A stretch of 59,920 bases of DNA from contig NZ_VTEV01000014.1 in NCBI RefSeq assembly GCF_008180725.1, forward strand, positions 1-59,920, given 5' to 3'. Of the stretch, positions 19,398 through 27,745 are shown piece after piece (the stretch's first letter is position 1; each line of letters starts with the position of its first letter). This stretch comes from Sutcliffiella horikoshii (lineage in GTDB: Bacteria > Bacillota > Bacilli > Bacillales > Bacillaceae_I). Made by a program: the position numbers and the translations under genes. The notes below the pieces were generated by a model, which worked only from the letters and a program-made list of their open reading frames with translations, was not told the origin of the DNA and ran no database searches.

Positions 19398-19529
19398 AGC
19401 TGTTGATTGGAGCAAAAGGCGAAGACTCCTGAGGGAGATAGCGCTAGGTGGAGACCCCGCAGGCGAAGCCGAGGAGGCTTTCGTCAGCCACTAGGAAAGC
19501 GAAGCCATTTGCGGAAATCAACAGCGGTG
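19398..19529 (+). repeat. Interspersed repeat, copy 4
   Basis: Bounded by the clearest ends of the family: GCTGTTGATT at the left and AATCAACAGC at the right, a perfect 10-bp terminal inverted repeat. The GAGACCCCGCAGGCGAAGC and GAGGAGGCT blocks are present. Confidence 0.9.
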
Positions 19530-19564
19530 TAAAAAGCAATCCTCTTAAAAATACATATATAACC

Positions 19565-19595
19565 GCTTATAAAAACACAAAAGCCCTCCAATACT
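19565..19595 (+). promoter_or_regulatory. Possible forespore promoter of sspF
   Basis: CTTATA at 19565-19570 and CAATACTA ending at 19595 loosely match sigma-G (GNATA, 17-18 bases, CATNNTA). Small acid-soluble protein genes use sigma-G in B. subtilis. The match is imperfect. Confidence 0.4.
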
Positions 19596-19633
19596 AATAT
19601 TGTCGCGTTCAACGATCAATGAGGAGGGCTTTT
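19579..19633 (+). promoter_or_regulatory. Hairpin that contains the sspF ribosome site
   Basis: AAAAGCCCTCC at 19579-19589 pairs perfectly over 11 bp with GGAGGGCTTTT at 19623-19633. The right arm is the Shine-Dalgarno sequence of sspF, whose ATG is at 19637. The structure also looks like a terminator. Confidence 0.8.
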
Positions 19634-19636
19634 ATC

Positions 19637-19819
19637 ATGAGCAGAAGACGAAGCGTAATGTCTCATCAGCTTAAAGAAGAACTCGCAAAGGAACTTGGCT
19701 TCTATGATGTCGTCCAAAATGAAGGCTGGGGCGGAATAAAAGCCAAGGATGCCGGGAACATGGTTAAACTTGCCATAGAAATGGCAGAGCGACAACTTAT
19801 AAACCATCAACCAAAATAG
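19637..19819 (+). CDS. sspF: Small acid-soluble spore protein SspF (alpha/beta-type family)
   Basis: A 60-residue DNA-binding spore protein: [20 protein letters not shown], then [22 protein letters not shown], the family's conserved second helix. These proteins coat forespore DNA and protect it; the minor SspF protein is the one encoded at this locus in B. subtilis. ATG 19637 has GGAGGG nine bases upstream, but that site is inside an 11-bp hairpin. A strong terminator follows. Confidence 0.93.
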   Translation: MSRRRSVMSHQLKEELAKELGFYDVVQNEGWGGIKAKDAGNMVKLAIEMAERQLINHQPK

Positions 19820-19828
19820 ATAAAAGAA

Positions 19829-19857
19829 GAACCGAAGTGTAAGCCACTTCGGTTTTT
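19829..19857 (+). terminator. Terminator after sspF
   Basis: ACCGAAGTG and CACTTCGGT form a perfect 9-bp stem followed by TTTTTT. Confidence 0.92.
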
Positions 19858-19979
19858 TAGCAGCATAAAAAAGTAGGCCACTTTTGAAAACATAATATTT
19901 CCCATTCATGGAGATATTTCTGTCAAGGAATATGGTACAATACATAGATAATTGGAGACGAATAAAGAAGGTGAAGAAA

Positions 19980-20849
19980 GTGAGACTGTTAGAAAAAGCA
20001 CCAGCGAAAATAAACTTGTCGCTAGATGTGCTACATAAGCGTCCAGACGGATTCCATGAAGTGAAAATGATTATGACCACTATCGATCTAGCTGACCGTA
20101 TTGAACTGTCAGAGCGAAAAGATGGTCAAATCACGATTCTATCTCATAATCGTTATGTTCCGGACGACAATCGAAATTTGGCCTACCAAGCAGCTGCCCT
20201 GTTAAAAGAACGGTTTAACGTGAAGCAAGGGGTTTCCATCGGAATAACAAAGGTGATTCCTGTTGCTGCAGGATTGGCTGGCGGAAGCAGTGACGCGGCT
20301 GCTACGCTACGTGGTTTGAACAGGCTTTGGAAACTTGGGTTAACCTTGGATGAGCTGGCTGAGATTGGAGCTGAAATAGGTTCTGATGTATCGTTCTGTG
20401 TGTATGGCGGAACTGCCCTTGCAACCGGAAGAGGGGAAATTGTTCAACATATCCCAGCACCGCCTCATAGCTGGATTGTGCTTGCGAAACCGACAATAGG
20501 TGTATCAACTGCAGAAGTGTATAATAACCTTGACCTTAGCAAGGTAGAGCATCCGGATGTGGAAGGTATGCTTGGTGCCATTCATGAAAATGATTATGAA
20601 AAGATGATTGGGCTTGTTGGAAATGTGTTGGAAAGTGTTACCTTGAAGCTTTATCCGGAAGTGGCACACATCAAAGAACAGATGAAAAAATTCGGAGCGG
20701 ATGCCGTACTGATGAGCGGAAGTGGACCGACTGTCTTCGGAATCGTTCAATATGATTCAAGAATGCATCGCATTTGCAATGGACTGAGAGGGTTCTGTGA
20801 TCAAGTGTTTGCCGTCAGAATCCTTGGCGAGCGGAACAGTCTTGATTAA
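19980..20849 (+). CDS. ispE: 4-diphosphocytidyl-2-C-methyl-D-erythritol kinase
   Basis: A 289-residue GHMP kinase of the non-mevalonate isoprenoid pathway; it phosphorylates CDP-methylerythritol at the 2-position. The N-terminal [12 protein letters not shown] and the ATP loop [21 protein letters not shown] near residue 95, plus the C-terminal [10 protein letters not shown], are diagnostic. GTG 19980 is taken as start because AAGGTG lies seven bases upstream and homologues begin MRxLEKAPAK. The longer frame from 19908 is unlikely. Confidence 0.95.
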   Translation: MRLLEKAPAKINLSLDVLHKRPDGFHEVKMIMTTIDLADRIELSERKDGQITILSHNRYVPDDNRNLAYQAAALLKERFNVKQGVSIGITKVIPVAAGLAGGSSDAAATLRGLNRLWKLGLTLDELAEIGAEIGSDVSFCVYGGTALATGRGEIVQHIPAPPHSWIVLAKPTIGVSTAEVYNNLDLSKVEHPDVEGMLGAIHENDYEKMIGLVGNVLESVTLKLYPEVAHIKEQMKKFGADAVLMSGSGPTVFGIVQYDSRMHRICNGLRGFCDQVFAVRILGERNSLD

Positions 20850-20892
20850 ATCCGGATATTAATGTTATATTTACATTAGAATATTCGGATTT
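20842..20892 (+). promoter_or_regulatory. purR promoter overlapped by paired PurBox-like sites
   Basis: TTGATT at 20842-20847, 17 bases, TTATAT at 20865-20870 make a promoter. AAATCCGGATATT at 20848-20860 and the inverted AATATTCGGATTT at 20880-20892 each match the PurBox AWWWCCGAACWWT closely and face each other across 19 bases. Such paired sites are bound by PurR, and B. subtilis purR represses itself. The same inverted repeat could alternatively end ispE transcription. Confidence 0.7.
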
Positions 20893-20906
20893 TAGGAGGA
20901 AGTAGC

Positions 20907-21749
20907 ATGAAATTACGTCGAAGTGGTCGTCTTGTGGACATGACTCATTATTTGTTGCAGCATCCACAAGGATTAGTTCCGCTTTCCTTCTTTGCTGACC
21001 GTTATGGGTCTGCAAAGTCTTCTATCAGTGAAGATCTTGGAATCATTAAACAAACTTTTGAAGAGCAAGGAATCGGAACGCTTGTCACAGTACCTGGTGC
21101 TGCTGGCGGTGTTAGGTATATCCCATATGTAAACCATGAAGAGGCATCTGCCTACCTTGAGGAACTGTGTGAAATGATTGCAAAGCCGGAAAGATTACTA
21201 CCAGGCGGTTACCTATATATGACCGATATCCTTGGTAACCCAAAAGTGTTAAATAAAGTGGGGAAAATGTTTGCAACAGCATTCAGTCATAAAAAAGTAG
21301 ATGTTGTCATGACGATGGCGACAAAAGGAATTCCGCTTGCACATGCAGTGGCGAGCTTTTTAAATGTACCGGTTGTCATTGTAAGACGTGACAGCAGGGT
21401 TACAGAAGGATCTACAGTAAGCATAAATTATGTTTCAGGTTCATCCAAAAGAATTCAAACAATGGTATTGGCAAAAAGAAGCTTGGAAACAGGTTCTAAC
21501 GTTTTGATCATTGATGATTTCATGAAAGCTGGCGGGACAGTAAGCGGAATGGTGAATCTACTGGCTGAATTTCAAGCGACCGTAGCAGGTATCGGGATTC
21601 TAGTGGAGTCTGAAAACATTGAAGAACGCCTGGTCGATGACTATGTTTCCCTGGCTAAGCTTGAAAAGGTAAGTGAAAGAGACCGACAGATAGAAGTGCA
21701 GCAAGGCAACTATCTTCAGCATGTGAAAGAAAATATTACATTAAACTAA
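20907..21749 (+). CDS. purR: Purine operon repressor PurR
   Basis: A 280-residue repressor with an N-terminal winged helix (MKLRRSGRLVDMTHYLL onward) and a C-terminal phosphoribosyltransferase-like domain. The PRPP motif VLIIDDFMKAGGT is near residue 205; in PurR it binds PRPP as inducer rather than catalysing a reaction. PRPP synthase (prs) is encoded 2.5 kb downstream. ATG 20907 follows GGAGGAAG. The upstream region holds paired PurBox-like sites over its promoter, which suggests autoregulation. Confidence 0.97.
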   Translation: MKLRRSGRLVDMTHYLLQHPQGLVPLSFFADRYGSAKSSISEDLGIIKQTFEEQGIGTLVTVPGAAGGVRYIPYVNHEEASAYLEELCEMIAKPERLLPGGYLYMTDILGNPKVLNKVGKMFATAFSHKKVDVVMTMATKGIPLAHAVASFLNVPVVIVRRDSRVTEGSTVSINYVSGSSKRIQTMVLAKRSLETGSNVLIIDDFMKAGGTVSGMVNLLAEFQATVAGIGILVESENIEERLVDDYVSLAKLEKVSERDRQIEVQQGNYLQHVKENITLN

Positions 21750-21764
21750 AGGGTGTGTAAGTTC

Positions 21765-22139
21765 ATGAAAGTTGTTCATACAGATGCCGCTCCAAAAGCG
21801 ATAGGTCCATATTCCCAGGGGATCATCGTCAACAATCTTTTTTACAGTTCAGGTCAAATACCGTTGTTGCCAAGTGGAGAACTACTAGAAGGGGATGTGA
21901 AAGAACAAACCCATCAAGTGTTTAAAAACTTGCAAGCGGTACTAGAAGAAGCCGGAGCATCCTTTGAGACGGTAGTAAAAGCTACTGTATTCATTAAAGA
22001 TATGAATCAATTTGGAGATATTAACGAAGTGTATGGGGAGTATTTCTCTACCCACAAACCTGCAAGATCCTGTGTGGAGGTTGCACGTTTACCGAAAGAT
22101 GTTCTTGTAGAAATAGAGGTTATCGCTCTAGTAAAATAG
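21765..22139 (+). CDS. ridA: RidA family protein (YabJ), enamine/imine deaminase
   Basis: A 124-residue trimeric RidA protein that hydrolyses reactive 2-aminoacrylate and related imines. The motifs [12 protein letters not shown] near residue 10, YSSGQIPL, and the C-terminal [22 protein letters not shown] (with the Arg that holds the substrate carboxylate) are all present. ATG 21765 is used, with AAAGGGTG overlapping the purR stop, so the gene is cotranscribed with purR as in B. subtilis. Confidence 0.95.
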   Translation: MKVVHTDAAPKAIGPYSQGIIVNNLFYSSGQIPLLPSGELLEGDVKEQTHQVFKNLQAVLEEAGASFETVVKATVFIKDMNQFGDINEVYGEYFSTHKPARSCVEVARLPKDVLVEIEVIALVK

Positions 22140-22195
22140 AATCTGTTCTTTTTACACCAATTTGCCCAAAATTTTCAAAAAAAATTTGAAAATAA

Positions 22196-22222
22196 GAAGG
22201 AATTCTAGAAAATTTAGAGAAT
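22196..22222 (+). promoter_or_regulatory. Sigma-H promoter of spoVG
   Basis: GAAGGAATT at 22196-22204, an 11-base spacer and AGAGAAT at 22216-22222 match the sigma-H consensus (RNAGGAWWW, RNNGAAT) at every conserved base. The A/T tracts just upstream resemble the AbrB-bound region of the B. subtilis spoVG promoter. Confidence 0.85.
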
Positions 22223-22266
22223 TTATAATACTAAGTTTTTTATTGGGACAAAAGGTGGTGAACAGA

Positions 22267-22557
22267 ATGGAAGTAACTGACGTAAGATTACGCCGCGTAA
22301 ATACCGATGGTCGCATGAGAGCTATCGCATCTATTACATTAGATCATGAATTCGTTGTTCATGACATCCGTGTAATCGATGGAAACAACGGCTTGTTCGT
22401 TGCGATGCCTAGTAAACGTACGCCGGATGGAGAATTCCGCGATATCGCGCACCCAATCAACTCAGGGACGCGTGGGAAAATCCAAGAAGCGGTTCTAGCA
22501 GAGTACCACCGCTTAGGCGAATTAGAAGTAGAATACGAAGAAGCAGGCGCTTCTTAA
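22267..22557 (+). CDS. spoVG: Septation/sporulation regulator SpoVG
   Basis: A 96-residue nucleic-acid-binding protein ([12 protein letters not shown], then [22 protein letters not shown]). It influences septation and cortex formation during sporulation and binds DNA or RNA in other Firmicutes. ATG 22267 follows AAAGGTGGTG; the longer frame from 22162 runs through the promoter and is rejected. A perfect sigma-H promoter precedes it and a terminator follows. Confidence 0.96.
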   Translation: MEVTDVRLRRVNTDGRMRAIASITLDHEFVVHDIRVIDGNNGLFVAMPSKRTPDGEFRDIAHPINSGTRGKIQEAVLAEYHRLGELEVEYEEAGAS

Positions 22558-22570
22558 TCGATAGAAGGTG

Positions 22571-22598
22571 AAACAGGCTGTTATGCAGCCTGTTTTTT
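22571..22598 (+). terminator. Terminator after spoVG
   Basis: AACAGGCTG and CAGCCTGTT form a perfect stem around TTATG, followed by a T run. Confidence 0.92.
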
Positions 22599-22705
22599 CT
22601 TTTGGCCATTTTTGACAAATAAATGTACTTTCGCGTACTTCCTTGAAATGGGCAACGTTTTAGGATATATTCGTAATGGATAATTAGGTGAAAATGGAGG
22701 CCGTT

Positions 22706-24076
22706 ATGATAAATCGATATGCCGTAATTTTAGCAGCTGGACAAGGTACACGGATGAAATCCAAATTATATAAAGTGTTACACCCTGTTTGTGGCAAGCC
22801 AATGGTTCAACATGTCGTGGATCATGTTTCTGCACTCAACTTCGAGAAGATAGTAACAGTGGTGGGACACGGAGCGGACACAGTAAAGAGCCATCTTGGA
22901 TCAAAAAGCGAATATGCCCTTCAGGCAGAACAGTTAGGAACGGCGCATGCAGTTATGCAAGCCGCACCAATGCTTCAGGATAAAAAAGGCGTAACACTGG
23001 TCATTTGTGGAGATACTCCACTTATCACACCGGAAACAATGCAGGAATTGCTTGATCTGCACGAAAACACAGGAGCAAAGGCTACTATCCTGACAGCTTA
23101 TGCAGAAGACCCTACTGGATATGGACGCATTATCCGTAACAGCGAAGGGCATGTTGGGAAAATTGTGGAGCATAAGGACGCTAGTGAAGATGAGCGTAAA
23201 GTGACAGAAATTAATACGGGTACTTACTGCTTCGACAATGAAGCACTTTTTACAGCGCTTAACAACGTTTCAAATGACAATGTGCAAGGAGAATATTACC
23301 TTCCAGATGTCATTGAAATTTTGAAAGAACAAGGCGATATCGTTTCTGCCTACCAGACATTGGATTTTGATGAAACACTTGGAGTCAATGACAGAGTAGC
23401 GCTTTCTCAAGCTGAAAAAACCATGAAGAAAAGAATTAATAAAAAACATATGATCAATGGAGTAAGTATCATTGACCCAGATAACACGTATATTTCTGCA
23501 GATGCGGAGATTGGCAGAGATACAGTCATCAGCCCTGGTACTATCATCTTGGGTGCTTCTAAAATTGGAGAGGATTCCATCATCGGTCCAAACTCTGAAA
23601 TTAAAGACTGCCAAATCGGGGACCGTACAACTATCCGCCAATCTGTGGCGCATGACAGCGAGATTGGGAACGATGTAAATATCGGACCGTTTGCTCACGT
23701 AAGACCGGATTCCAAGATTGGCAATGAAGTGAAGCTTGGAAACTTTGTCGAAGTAAAAAAAGCGACATTTGGCAACGGAAGCAAGGCTTCTCACCTTAGC
23801 TATATTGGCGATGCGGAAGTCGGAGCGGATGTAAACCTCGGTTGCGGTTCTATCACTGTCAACTATGATGGGAAGAAGAAATACTTAACTAAAATTGAAG
23901 ATGGTGTGTTTGTAGGTTGCAACTCCAATTTGGTGGCACCTGTGACTATTGGCAAAGGCGCATATGTTGCAGCAGGATCTACCATCACAGAAGATGTACC
24001 AGGTGATGCACTGTCCATCGCACGCGCTCGCCAAGTAAACAAAGAAAACTACGTAAACAAGATTCACAATAAATAA
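22706..24076 (+). CDS. glmU: Bifunctional UDP-GlcNAc synthase GlmU
   Basis: A 456-residue two-domain enzyme. The N-terminal uridyltransferase has the signature [19 protein letters not shown] near residue 9. The C-terminal half is a left-handed beta helix of hexapeptide repeats (for example [20 protein letters not shown]) with acetyltransferase activity. It makes UDP-N-acetylglucosamine for peptidoglycan. ATG 22706 is preferred to GTG 22688, with GGAGG five bases upstream. A copy of the interspersed repeat separates it from prs. Confidence 0.97.
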   Translation: MINRYAVILAAGQGTRMKSKLYKVLHPVCGKPMVQHVVDHVSALNFEKIVTVVGHGADTVKSHLGSKSEYALQAEQLGTAHAVMQAAPMLQDKKGVTLVICGDTPLITPETMQELLDLHENTGAKATILTAYAEDPTGYGRIIRNSEGHVGKIVEHKDASEDERKVTEINTGTYCFDNEALFTALNNVSNDNVQGEYYLPDVIEILKEQGDIVSAYQTLDFDETLGVNDRVALSQAEKTMKKRINKKHMINGVSIIDPDNTYISADAEIGRDTVISPGTIILGASKIGEDSIIGPNSEIKDCQIGDRTTIRQSVAHDSEIGNDVNIGPFAHVRPDSKIGNEVKLGNFVEVKKATFGNGSKASHLSYIGDAEVGADVNLGCGSITVNYDGKKKYLTKIEDGVFVGCNSNLVAPVTIGKGAYVAAGSTITEDVPGDALSIARARQVNKENYVNKIHNK

Positions 24077-24100
24077 AAACCTGTTTCAGAGAGTTTTACA

Positions 24101-24233
24101 GCTGTTGATTGGAGCACAGGGGGAAGACTCCCTAGGGAGATAGTGCTAAGGTGGAGACCCCGCAGGCGCAGCCGAGGAGGCTCCAGCAGCACCCCTAGGA
24201 AAGCGAAGCCCGGTGCGAAAATCAAAAGCGGTG
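24101..24233 (+). repeat. Interspersed repeat, copy 5
   Basis: GCTGTTGATTGGAGC at the left; the right end is diverged (AAATCAAAAGCGGTG). The GAGACCCCGCAGGCG and GAGGAGGCTC blocks are kept. It lies between glmU and prs. Confidence 0.85.
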
Positions 24234-24291
24234 ATTAACAAAGTCATTAAAAGAAGCCATTAAATAAACCTAGCGGAGGGTTCAAGAAATC

Positions 24292-25242
24292 ATGCCAAAG
24301 TATGCAGATTCTAATCTAAAGATTTTCACATTAAATTCCAATACAGCCTTAGCCGAAGAAATTGCACAACACGTAGGTGTTCCAATCGGAAAATGTTCCG
24401 TTGCCCGTTTCAGTGATGGAGAGGTACAAATCAACATCGAGGAAAGCATCCGTGGATGTGACGTGTATGTTATCCAATCTACAAGCGCACCTGTAAATGA
24501 ACATATCATGGAGACGCTTATCATGATTGACGCACTAAAACGTGCTTCTGCAAAAACGATCAATATCGTAATGCCGTATTACGGATATGGAAGACAAGAC
24601 CGTAAAGCGCGCGCGCGTGAACCGATCACAGCGAAATTAGTGGCAAACCTGTTAGAAACTGCTGGAGCAGACCGCGTTATCACGCTTGATTTGCATGCAC
24701 CTCAAATTCAAGGATTCTTTGATATTCTTATTGACCATTTAATGGGTGTTCCTATTTTGGCAGAGTACTTTGACAGCAAAGGCCTAGAGGATCTTGTTAT
24801 CGTTTCACCGGATCACGGTGGTGTAACAAGAGCAAGAAAGCTTGCAGACCGTTTGAAAGCTCCGATTGCTATCATTGACAAACGCAGACCTCGTCCAAAT
24901 GTTGCAGAGGTGATGAACATTGTAGGTCATATTGAAGGTAGAACGGCAATCTTGATTGATGACATGATTGATACTGCGGGTACTATTACATTGGCGGCAA
25001 ATGCCCTGATAGAAAATGGTGCAAAAGAAGTGTATGCATGCTGTACACACCCAGTGTTATCAGGTCCGGCTATTGAACGTATCCAAAACTCTAAGATTAA
25101 AGAATTGGTAGTGACCAACACCATTTCTTTAGCGGAAGATAAGAAAATCGAAAAGATTACACAACTATCCGTTGCAGAGCTTATTGCTGAAGCGATTATT
25201 CGGGTGCATGAAGAGAAATCCGTTAGTACTTTATTTGATTAA
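24292..25242 (+). CDS. prs: Ribose-phosphate pyrophosphokinase
   Basis: A 316-residue PRPP synthase that supplies nucleotide, His and Trp synthesis and the PurR inducer. The flexible-loop segment [16 protein letters not shown] is near residue 100, HDG-type residues in [17 protein letters not shown] near residue 170, and the PRPP loop [13 protein letters not shown] near residue 222. ATG 24292 follows GGAGGG. The gene order spoVG-glmU-prs-ctc is standard. Confidence 0.97.
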   Translation: MPKYADSNLKIFTLNSNTALAEEIAQHVGVPIGKCSVARFSDGEVQINIEESIRGCDVYVIQSTSAPVNEHIMETLIMIDALKRASAKTINIVMPYYGYGRQDRKARAREPITAKLVANLLETAGADRVITLDLHAPQIQGFFDILIDHLMGVPILAEYFDSKGLEDLVIVSPDHGGVTRARKLADRLKAPIAIIDKRRPRPNVAEVMNIVGHIEGRTAILIDDMIDTAGTITLAANALIENGAKEVYACCTHPVLSGPAIERIQNSKIKELVVTNTISLAEDKKIEKITQLSVAELIAEAIIRVHEEKSVSTLFD

Positions 25243-25256
25243 TCCGTAAGATTCAT

Positions 25257-25282
25257 GTTTAACCTTCTGTAAATAGGGGAAA
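25257..25282 (+). promoter_or_regulatory. Sigma-B promoter of ctc
   Basis: GTTTAA at 25257-25262, a 14-base spacer and GGGAAA at 25277-25282 match the sigma-B consensus (GTTTAA, 12-15 bases, GGGWAW). ctc is a classical sigma-B gene in B. subtilis. Confidence 0.8.
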
Positions 25283-25327
25283 TTGTATGAGAGACAAGTA
25301 TTTTATTTTCCCAGGAAGGTGATAAGA

Positions 25328-25972
25328 ATGTCAGTATTACATGCAAATGAACGTACAGAATTCAAAGGATCTTCAAAAACCAAAATCCGTGAGGAAGGAT
25401 TAATTCCAGCGGTTGTTTACGGGAATGATACAGAAAATAAATCTATTACTGTCGATAGTAAGGAATTTATTAAAACGATTCGTGGAACAGGACGAAACGG
25501 CATCATTTCGCTTGAAATTGGTTCCGATAAACGCAAAGTAATGCTTTACGATTATCAAGTCAATCCACTCAAAAGCTTGGAATTTGTCCACTTGGATTTC
25601 CATGTAGTTGATTTTAAATCAGAAATCGATGTAGATGTTACGGTTCACGTTACAGGTGATGCAAAAGGAGTGAAAGATGGCGGAGTCTTGCAACAAGTTC
25701 TCCATGAAGTATCCATCAAAGTACTTCCAAACAACGTACCGGAATCCATTAATGTGGATGTAACGGAACTTGACGTGAATGAAAATATTACAATCGGTGA
25801 CCTAAATACATCAGGAAAATATAGCTTTAATCATGAAGATGATGAAGTGATAGCTTCCATCTTACCTCCACGACAAGAAGAGGAAATTGACCCTGGTGAA
25901 GAACAAGAACCAGGCGAGCCTGAACTTGTAGAAGGTAGAGAAAACAATGAAAGCACAGAGGAGGAGGCGTAA
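25328..25972 (+). CDS. ctc: 50S ribosomal protein L25, general stress protein Ctc
   Basis: A 214-residue protein with an N-terminal L25 domain that binds 5S rRNA and a C-terminal TL5-like beta domain. The typical start is FKGSSKTKIREEGLIPAVVYG, and KVLPNNVPESINVDVTEL marks the second domain. The last 30 residues are very acidic (Glu/Pro-rich). Made under general stress in B. subtilis and incorporated in the ribosome. ATG 25328 follows GGAAGGTG. A sigma-B promoter lies upstream. Confidence 0.95.
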   Translation: MSVLHANERTEFKGSSKTKIREEGLIPAVVYGNDTENKSITVDSKEFIKTIRGTGRNGIISLEIGSDKRKVMLYDYQVNPLKSLEFVHLDFHVVDFKSEIDVDVTVHVTGDAKGVKDGGVLQQVLHEVSIKVLPNNVPESINVDVTELDVNENITIGDLNTSGKYSFNHEDDEVIASILPPRQEEEIDPGEEQEPGEPELVEGRENNESTEEEA

Positions 25973-25993
25973 CCTTTAAGGTTACGTCTTTTC
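25966..25993 (+). terminator. Terminator after ctc
   Basis: GGCGTAACC and GGTTACGTC pair, followed by TTTTCTC. The ctc stop codon is in the left arm. Confidence 0.75.
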
Positions 25994-26092
25994 TCTTGTT
26001 GTGAAGAAGATTCTCTAAATACTTAGGGTATAAAAAGGTCAACGGGAAGCTTTATAAGAAAAAAGACAATAATAAATGCCCGAAGCTAGAAA

Positions 26093-26505
26093 ACGGTCAA
26101 ATAGAGTGCTTCTATACGCCCGAAGGCAAGAAGAAAAAGAGAAAACGGTCAAATAGAGTGCTTCTATACGACCGAAGCTAAGAAGAAAAAGAGAAAACGG
26201 TCAAATAGAGTGCTTCTATACACCCGAAGCTAAGAGGAAAAAGAGAAAACGGTCAAATAGAGTGCTTCTATACACCCGAAGCCAGTAGGAAAAGGTGAAA
26301 ATGGTCAAATAGAGTGCCTCTATACACCCGAAGCCAGTAGGAAAAGGTGAAAACGGTCAAATAGAGTGCTTCTATACACCCGAAGCTAAGAGGAAAAAGG
26401 GAAAACGGTCAAATAGAGTGCCTCTATACGCCTGAAGCAGGAAGAAAAAGAGAAAACGGTCAAATAAAGTGCTTCTATACGCCCGAAGCCAAAAGGGAAA
26501 CGCGT
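26093..26505. repeat. Array of eight tandem 52-bp repeats
   Basis: Units start at 26093, 26145, 26197, 26249, 26301, 26353, 26405 and 26456 (the seventh is 51 bp). Each reads about ACGGTCAAATAGAGTGCTTC, then TATACGCCCGAAGC and an A/G-rich tail. Inside each unit TAGAG and CTCTA (or ATAGA and TCTAT) can form a small hairpin. Adjacent units differ by few bases, so the array is recent. No gene lies between ctc and pth; the period is not a multiple of three and frames are broken. Confidence 0.92.
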
Positions 26506-26714
26506 TAACGATCGGATAGCGCTCGTTAACAACAGAGTTGCTTCTAAACTTCAGCATATAAAGTTGTTTTAATGGACAAAACTCCTTCTCATTTCCTTTT
26601 CCACACATGTTCAAGTAAAATGAAAGATAGCGAATAGGTTTGTGGGAGGTATTCATGAAGAAATTTTTGCAATCCTTATTTGGTAAAGAGCAAGACGTTT
26701 CAGGAGGAAAAATA

Positions 26715-27275
26715 ATGAAAGTATTTGTGGGGCTGGGAAATCCGGGCCGTCAATATGAAGAAACAAGGCACAATATCGGATTTATGGTAATAGATGAACT
26801 AGCAGACAAATGGAACATCCCATTGACACAGTCCAAATTCAAAGGAATTTTTGGACAAGGCACGATAAACGGCGAAAAAGTACTATTAGTGAAGCCTCTT
26901 ACATATATGAATTTATCGGGGGAATGTGTTCGCCCGTTATTGGACTTTTATAAGTTAGATGTGGAGGATCTCGTGGTAATTTATGATGACTTAGATTTGC
27001 CAGCTGGAAAGCTGCGTCTTCGCCAAAAGGGAAGTGCCGGTGGGCATAATGGGATTAAGTCCTTGATACAACACCTTCAAACCCAGAATTTTAACCGTAT
27101 TAGAATGGGTATCGACCGTCCGAATAATGGACCGTCCATCTCAGATTATGTACTTGGAAAATTCCACGCTGATGAGCGTCCTGCGATTGATGACAGCGTG
27201 AAGAAAGCGGCAGAAGCTTGTGAAGAAAGCTTGTCCAAAGAGTTCCTACAAGTAATGAACACTTTTAATCAATAA
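26715..27275 (+). CDS. pth: Peptidyl-tRNA hydrolase (SpoVC)
   Basis: A 186-residue enzyme that releases peptides from t[23 protein letters not shown] with the catalytic His, [16 protein letters not shown] near residue 60, [10 protein letters not shown] near residue 93 and the [11 protein letters not shown] motif near residue 110 are all present. ATG 26715 with AGGAGG at 26702 is the family start. A second ATG at 26655, also with a good GGGAGGT site, is in frame and would add 20 residues ([14 protein letters not shown]...). In B. subtilis a temperature-sensitive allele blocks sporulation, hence spoVC. Confidence 0.95.
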   Translation: MKVFVGLGNPGRQYEETRHNIGFMVIDELADKWNIPLTQSKFKGIFGQGTINGEKVLLVKPLTYMNLSGECVRPLLDFYKLDVEDLVVIYDDLDLPAGKLRLRQKGSAGGHNGIKSLIQHLQTQNFNRIRMGIDRPNNGPSISDYVLGKFHADERPAIDDSVKKAAEACEESLSKEFLQVMNTFNQ

Positions 27276-27324
27276 TAGAATGTTAAGGTAGCTTTCCTGA
27301 GTTTTCTCTAAACCAACCTACCCT

Positions 27325-27354
27325 GTATAACAATGTTTCCCACTGTTTATACTA
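27325..27354 (+). promoter_or_regulatory. Forespore-type promoter of fin
   Basis: GTATA at 27325-27329, a 15-base spacer and GTTTATACTA at 27345-27354 fit the sigma-F/sigma-G pattern with two mismatches. fin is a forespore gene in B. subtilis. Confidence 0.6.
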
Positions 27355-27403
27355 GTGGTAAAAGGGGCCATTTTAGGTCTTGCAGAAAAGTGGAGGGAAA
27401 AGG

Positions 27404-27634
27404 ATGGCTATCCATTATCATTGCAGGCATTGCGGCTATAAGGTCGGCACCATCGAGTCCAAATCAGTATTTTCAGAAGAACTAGGGTTTCATCAACTGT
27501 CGGATACAGAACGACATGAAATGATAGCATATCAACAAAATGGTGATGTACATGTTAAAACGATTTGTGAGGATTGCCAGGAGGCCCTTGATCGGAATCC
27601 TGACTGGCATGAACAAGAACGGTTCATACAATAG
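27404..27634 (+). CDS. fin: Anti-sigma-F factor Fin (YabK)
   Basis: A 76-residue zinc-ribbon protein with two CxxC knuckles: YHCRHCGYK near residue 5 and ICEDCQEAL near residue 57. Fin helps switch the forespore from sigma-F to sigma-G by displacing sigma-F from RNA polymerase. ATG 27404 follows GGAGGG at 27392. It has its own forespore-type promoter and terminator. With csfB it makes two sigma-factor antagonists in this window. Confidence 0.92.
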   Translation: MAIHYHCRHCGYKVGTIESKSVFSEELGFHQLSDTERHEMIAYQQNGDVHVKTICEDCQEALDRNPDWHEQERFIQ

Positions 27635-27646
27635 AGCAGATAAATT

Positions 27647-27675
27647 AGCTTTGGTGAGATACCAAAGCCTTTTTG
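27647..27675 (+). terminator. Terminator after fin
   Basis: GCTTTGGT and ACCAAAGC pair around GAGAT, followed by a T run. Confidence 0.88.
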
Positions 27676-27745
27676 CGTCTGAGAAGCGTAATCATAAAAA
27701 AGAACACAATGAAACACTAATGATAGAGAGGGGAGGGTGTATGTT

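Noticed and set aside
22162-22266. Longer N-terminus for SpoVG
   Set aside because: The extra frame runs through the sigma-H promoter, while ATG 22267 has a strong ribosome site and matches the family start.
24101-24233. Regulatory element specific to prs
   Set aside because: The sequence is just another copy of the dispersed repeat found at six other places.
26093-26505. CRISPR array
   Set aside because: The whole 52-bp unit is conserved, with no unique spacers between short repeats, and no cas gene is present.
26372-26656. A 94-residue minus-strand frame over the 52-bp array
   Set aside because: Its repeated peptide simply reflects the DNA repeats; no ribosome site or homologue is apparent.
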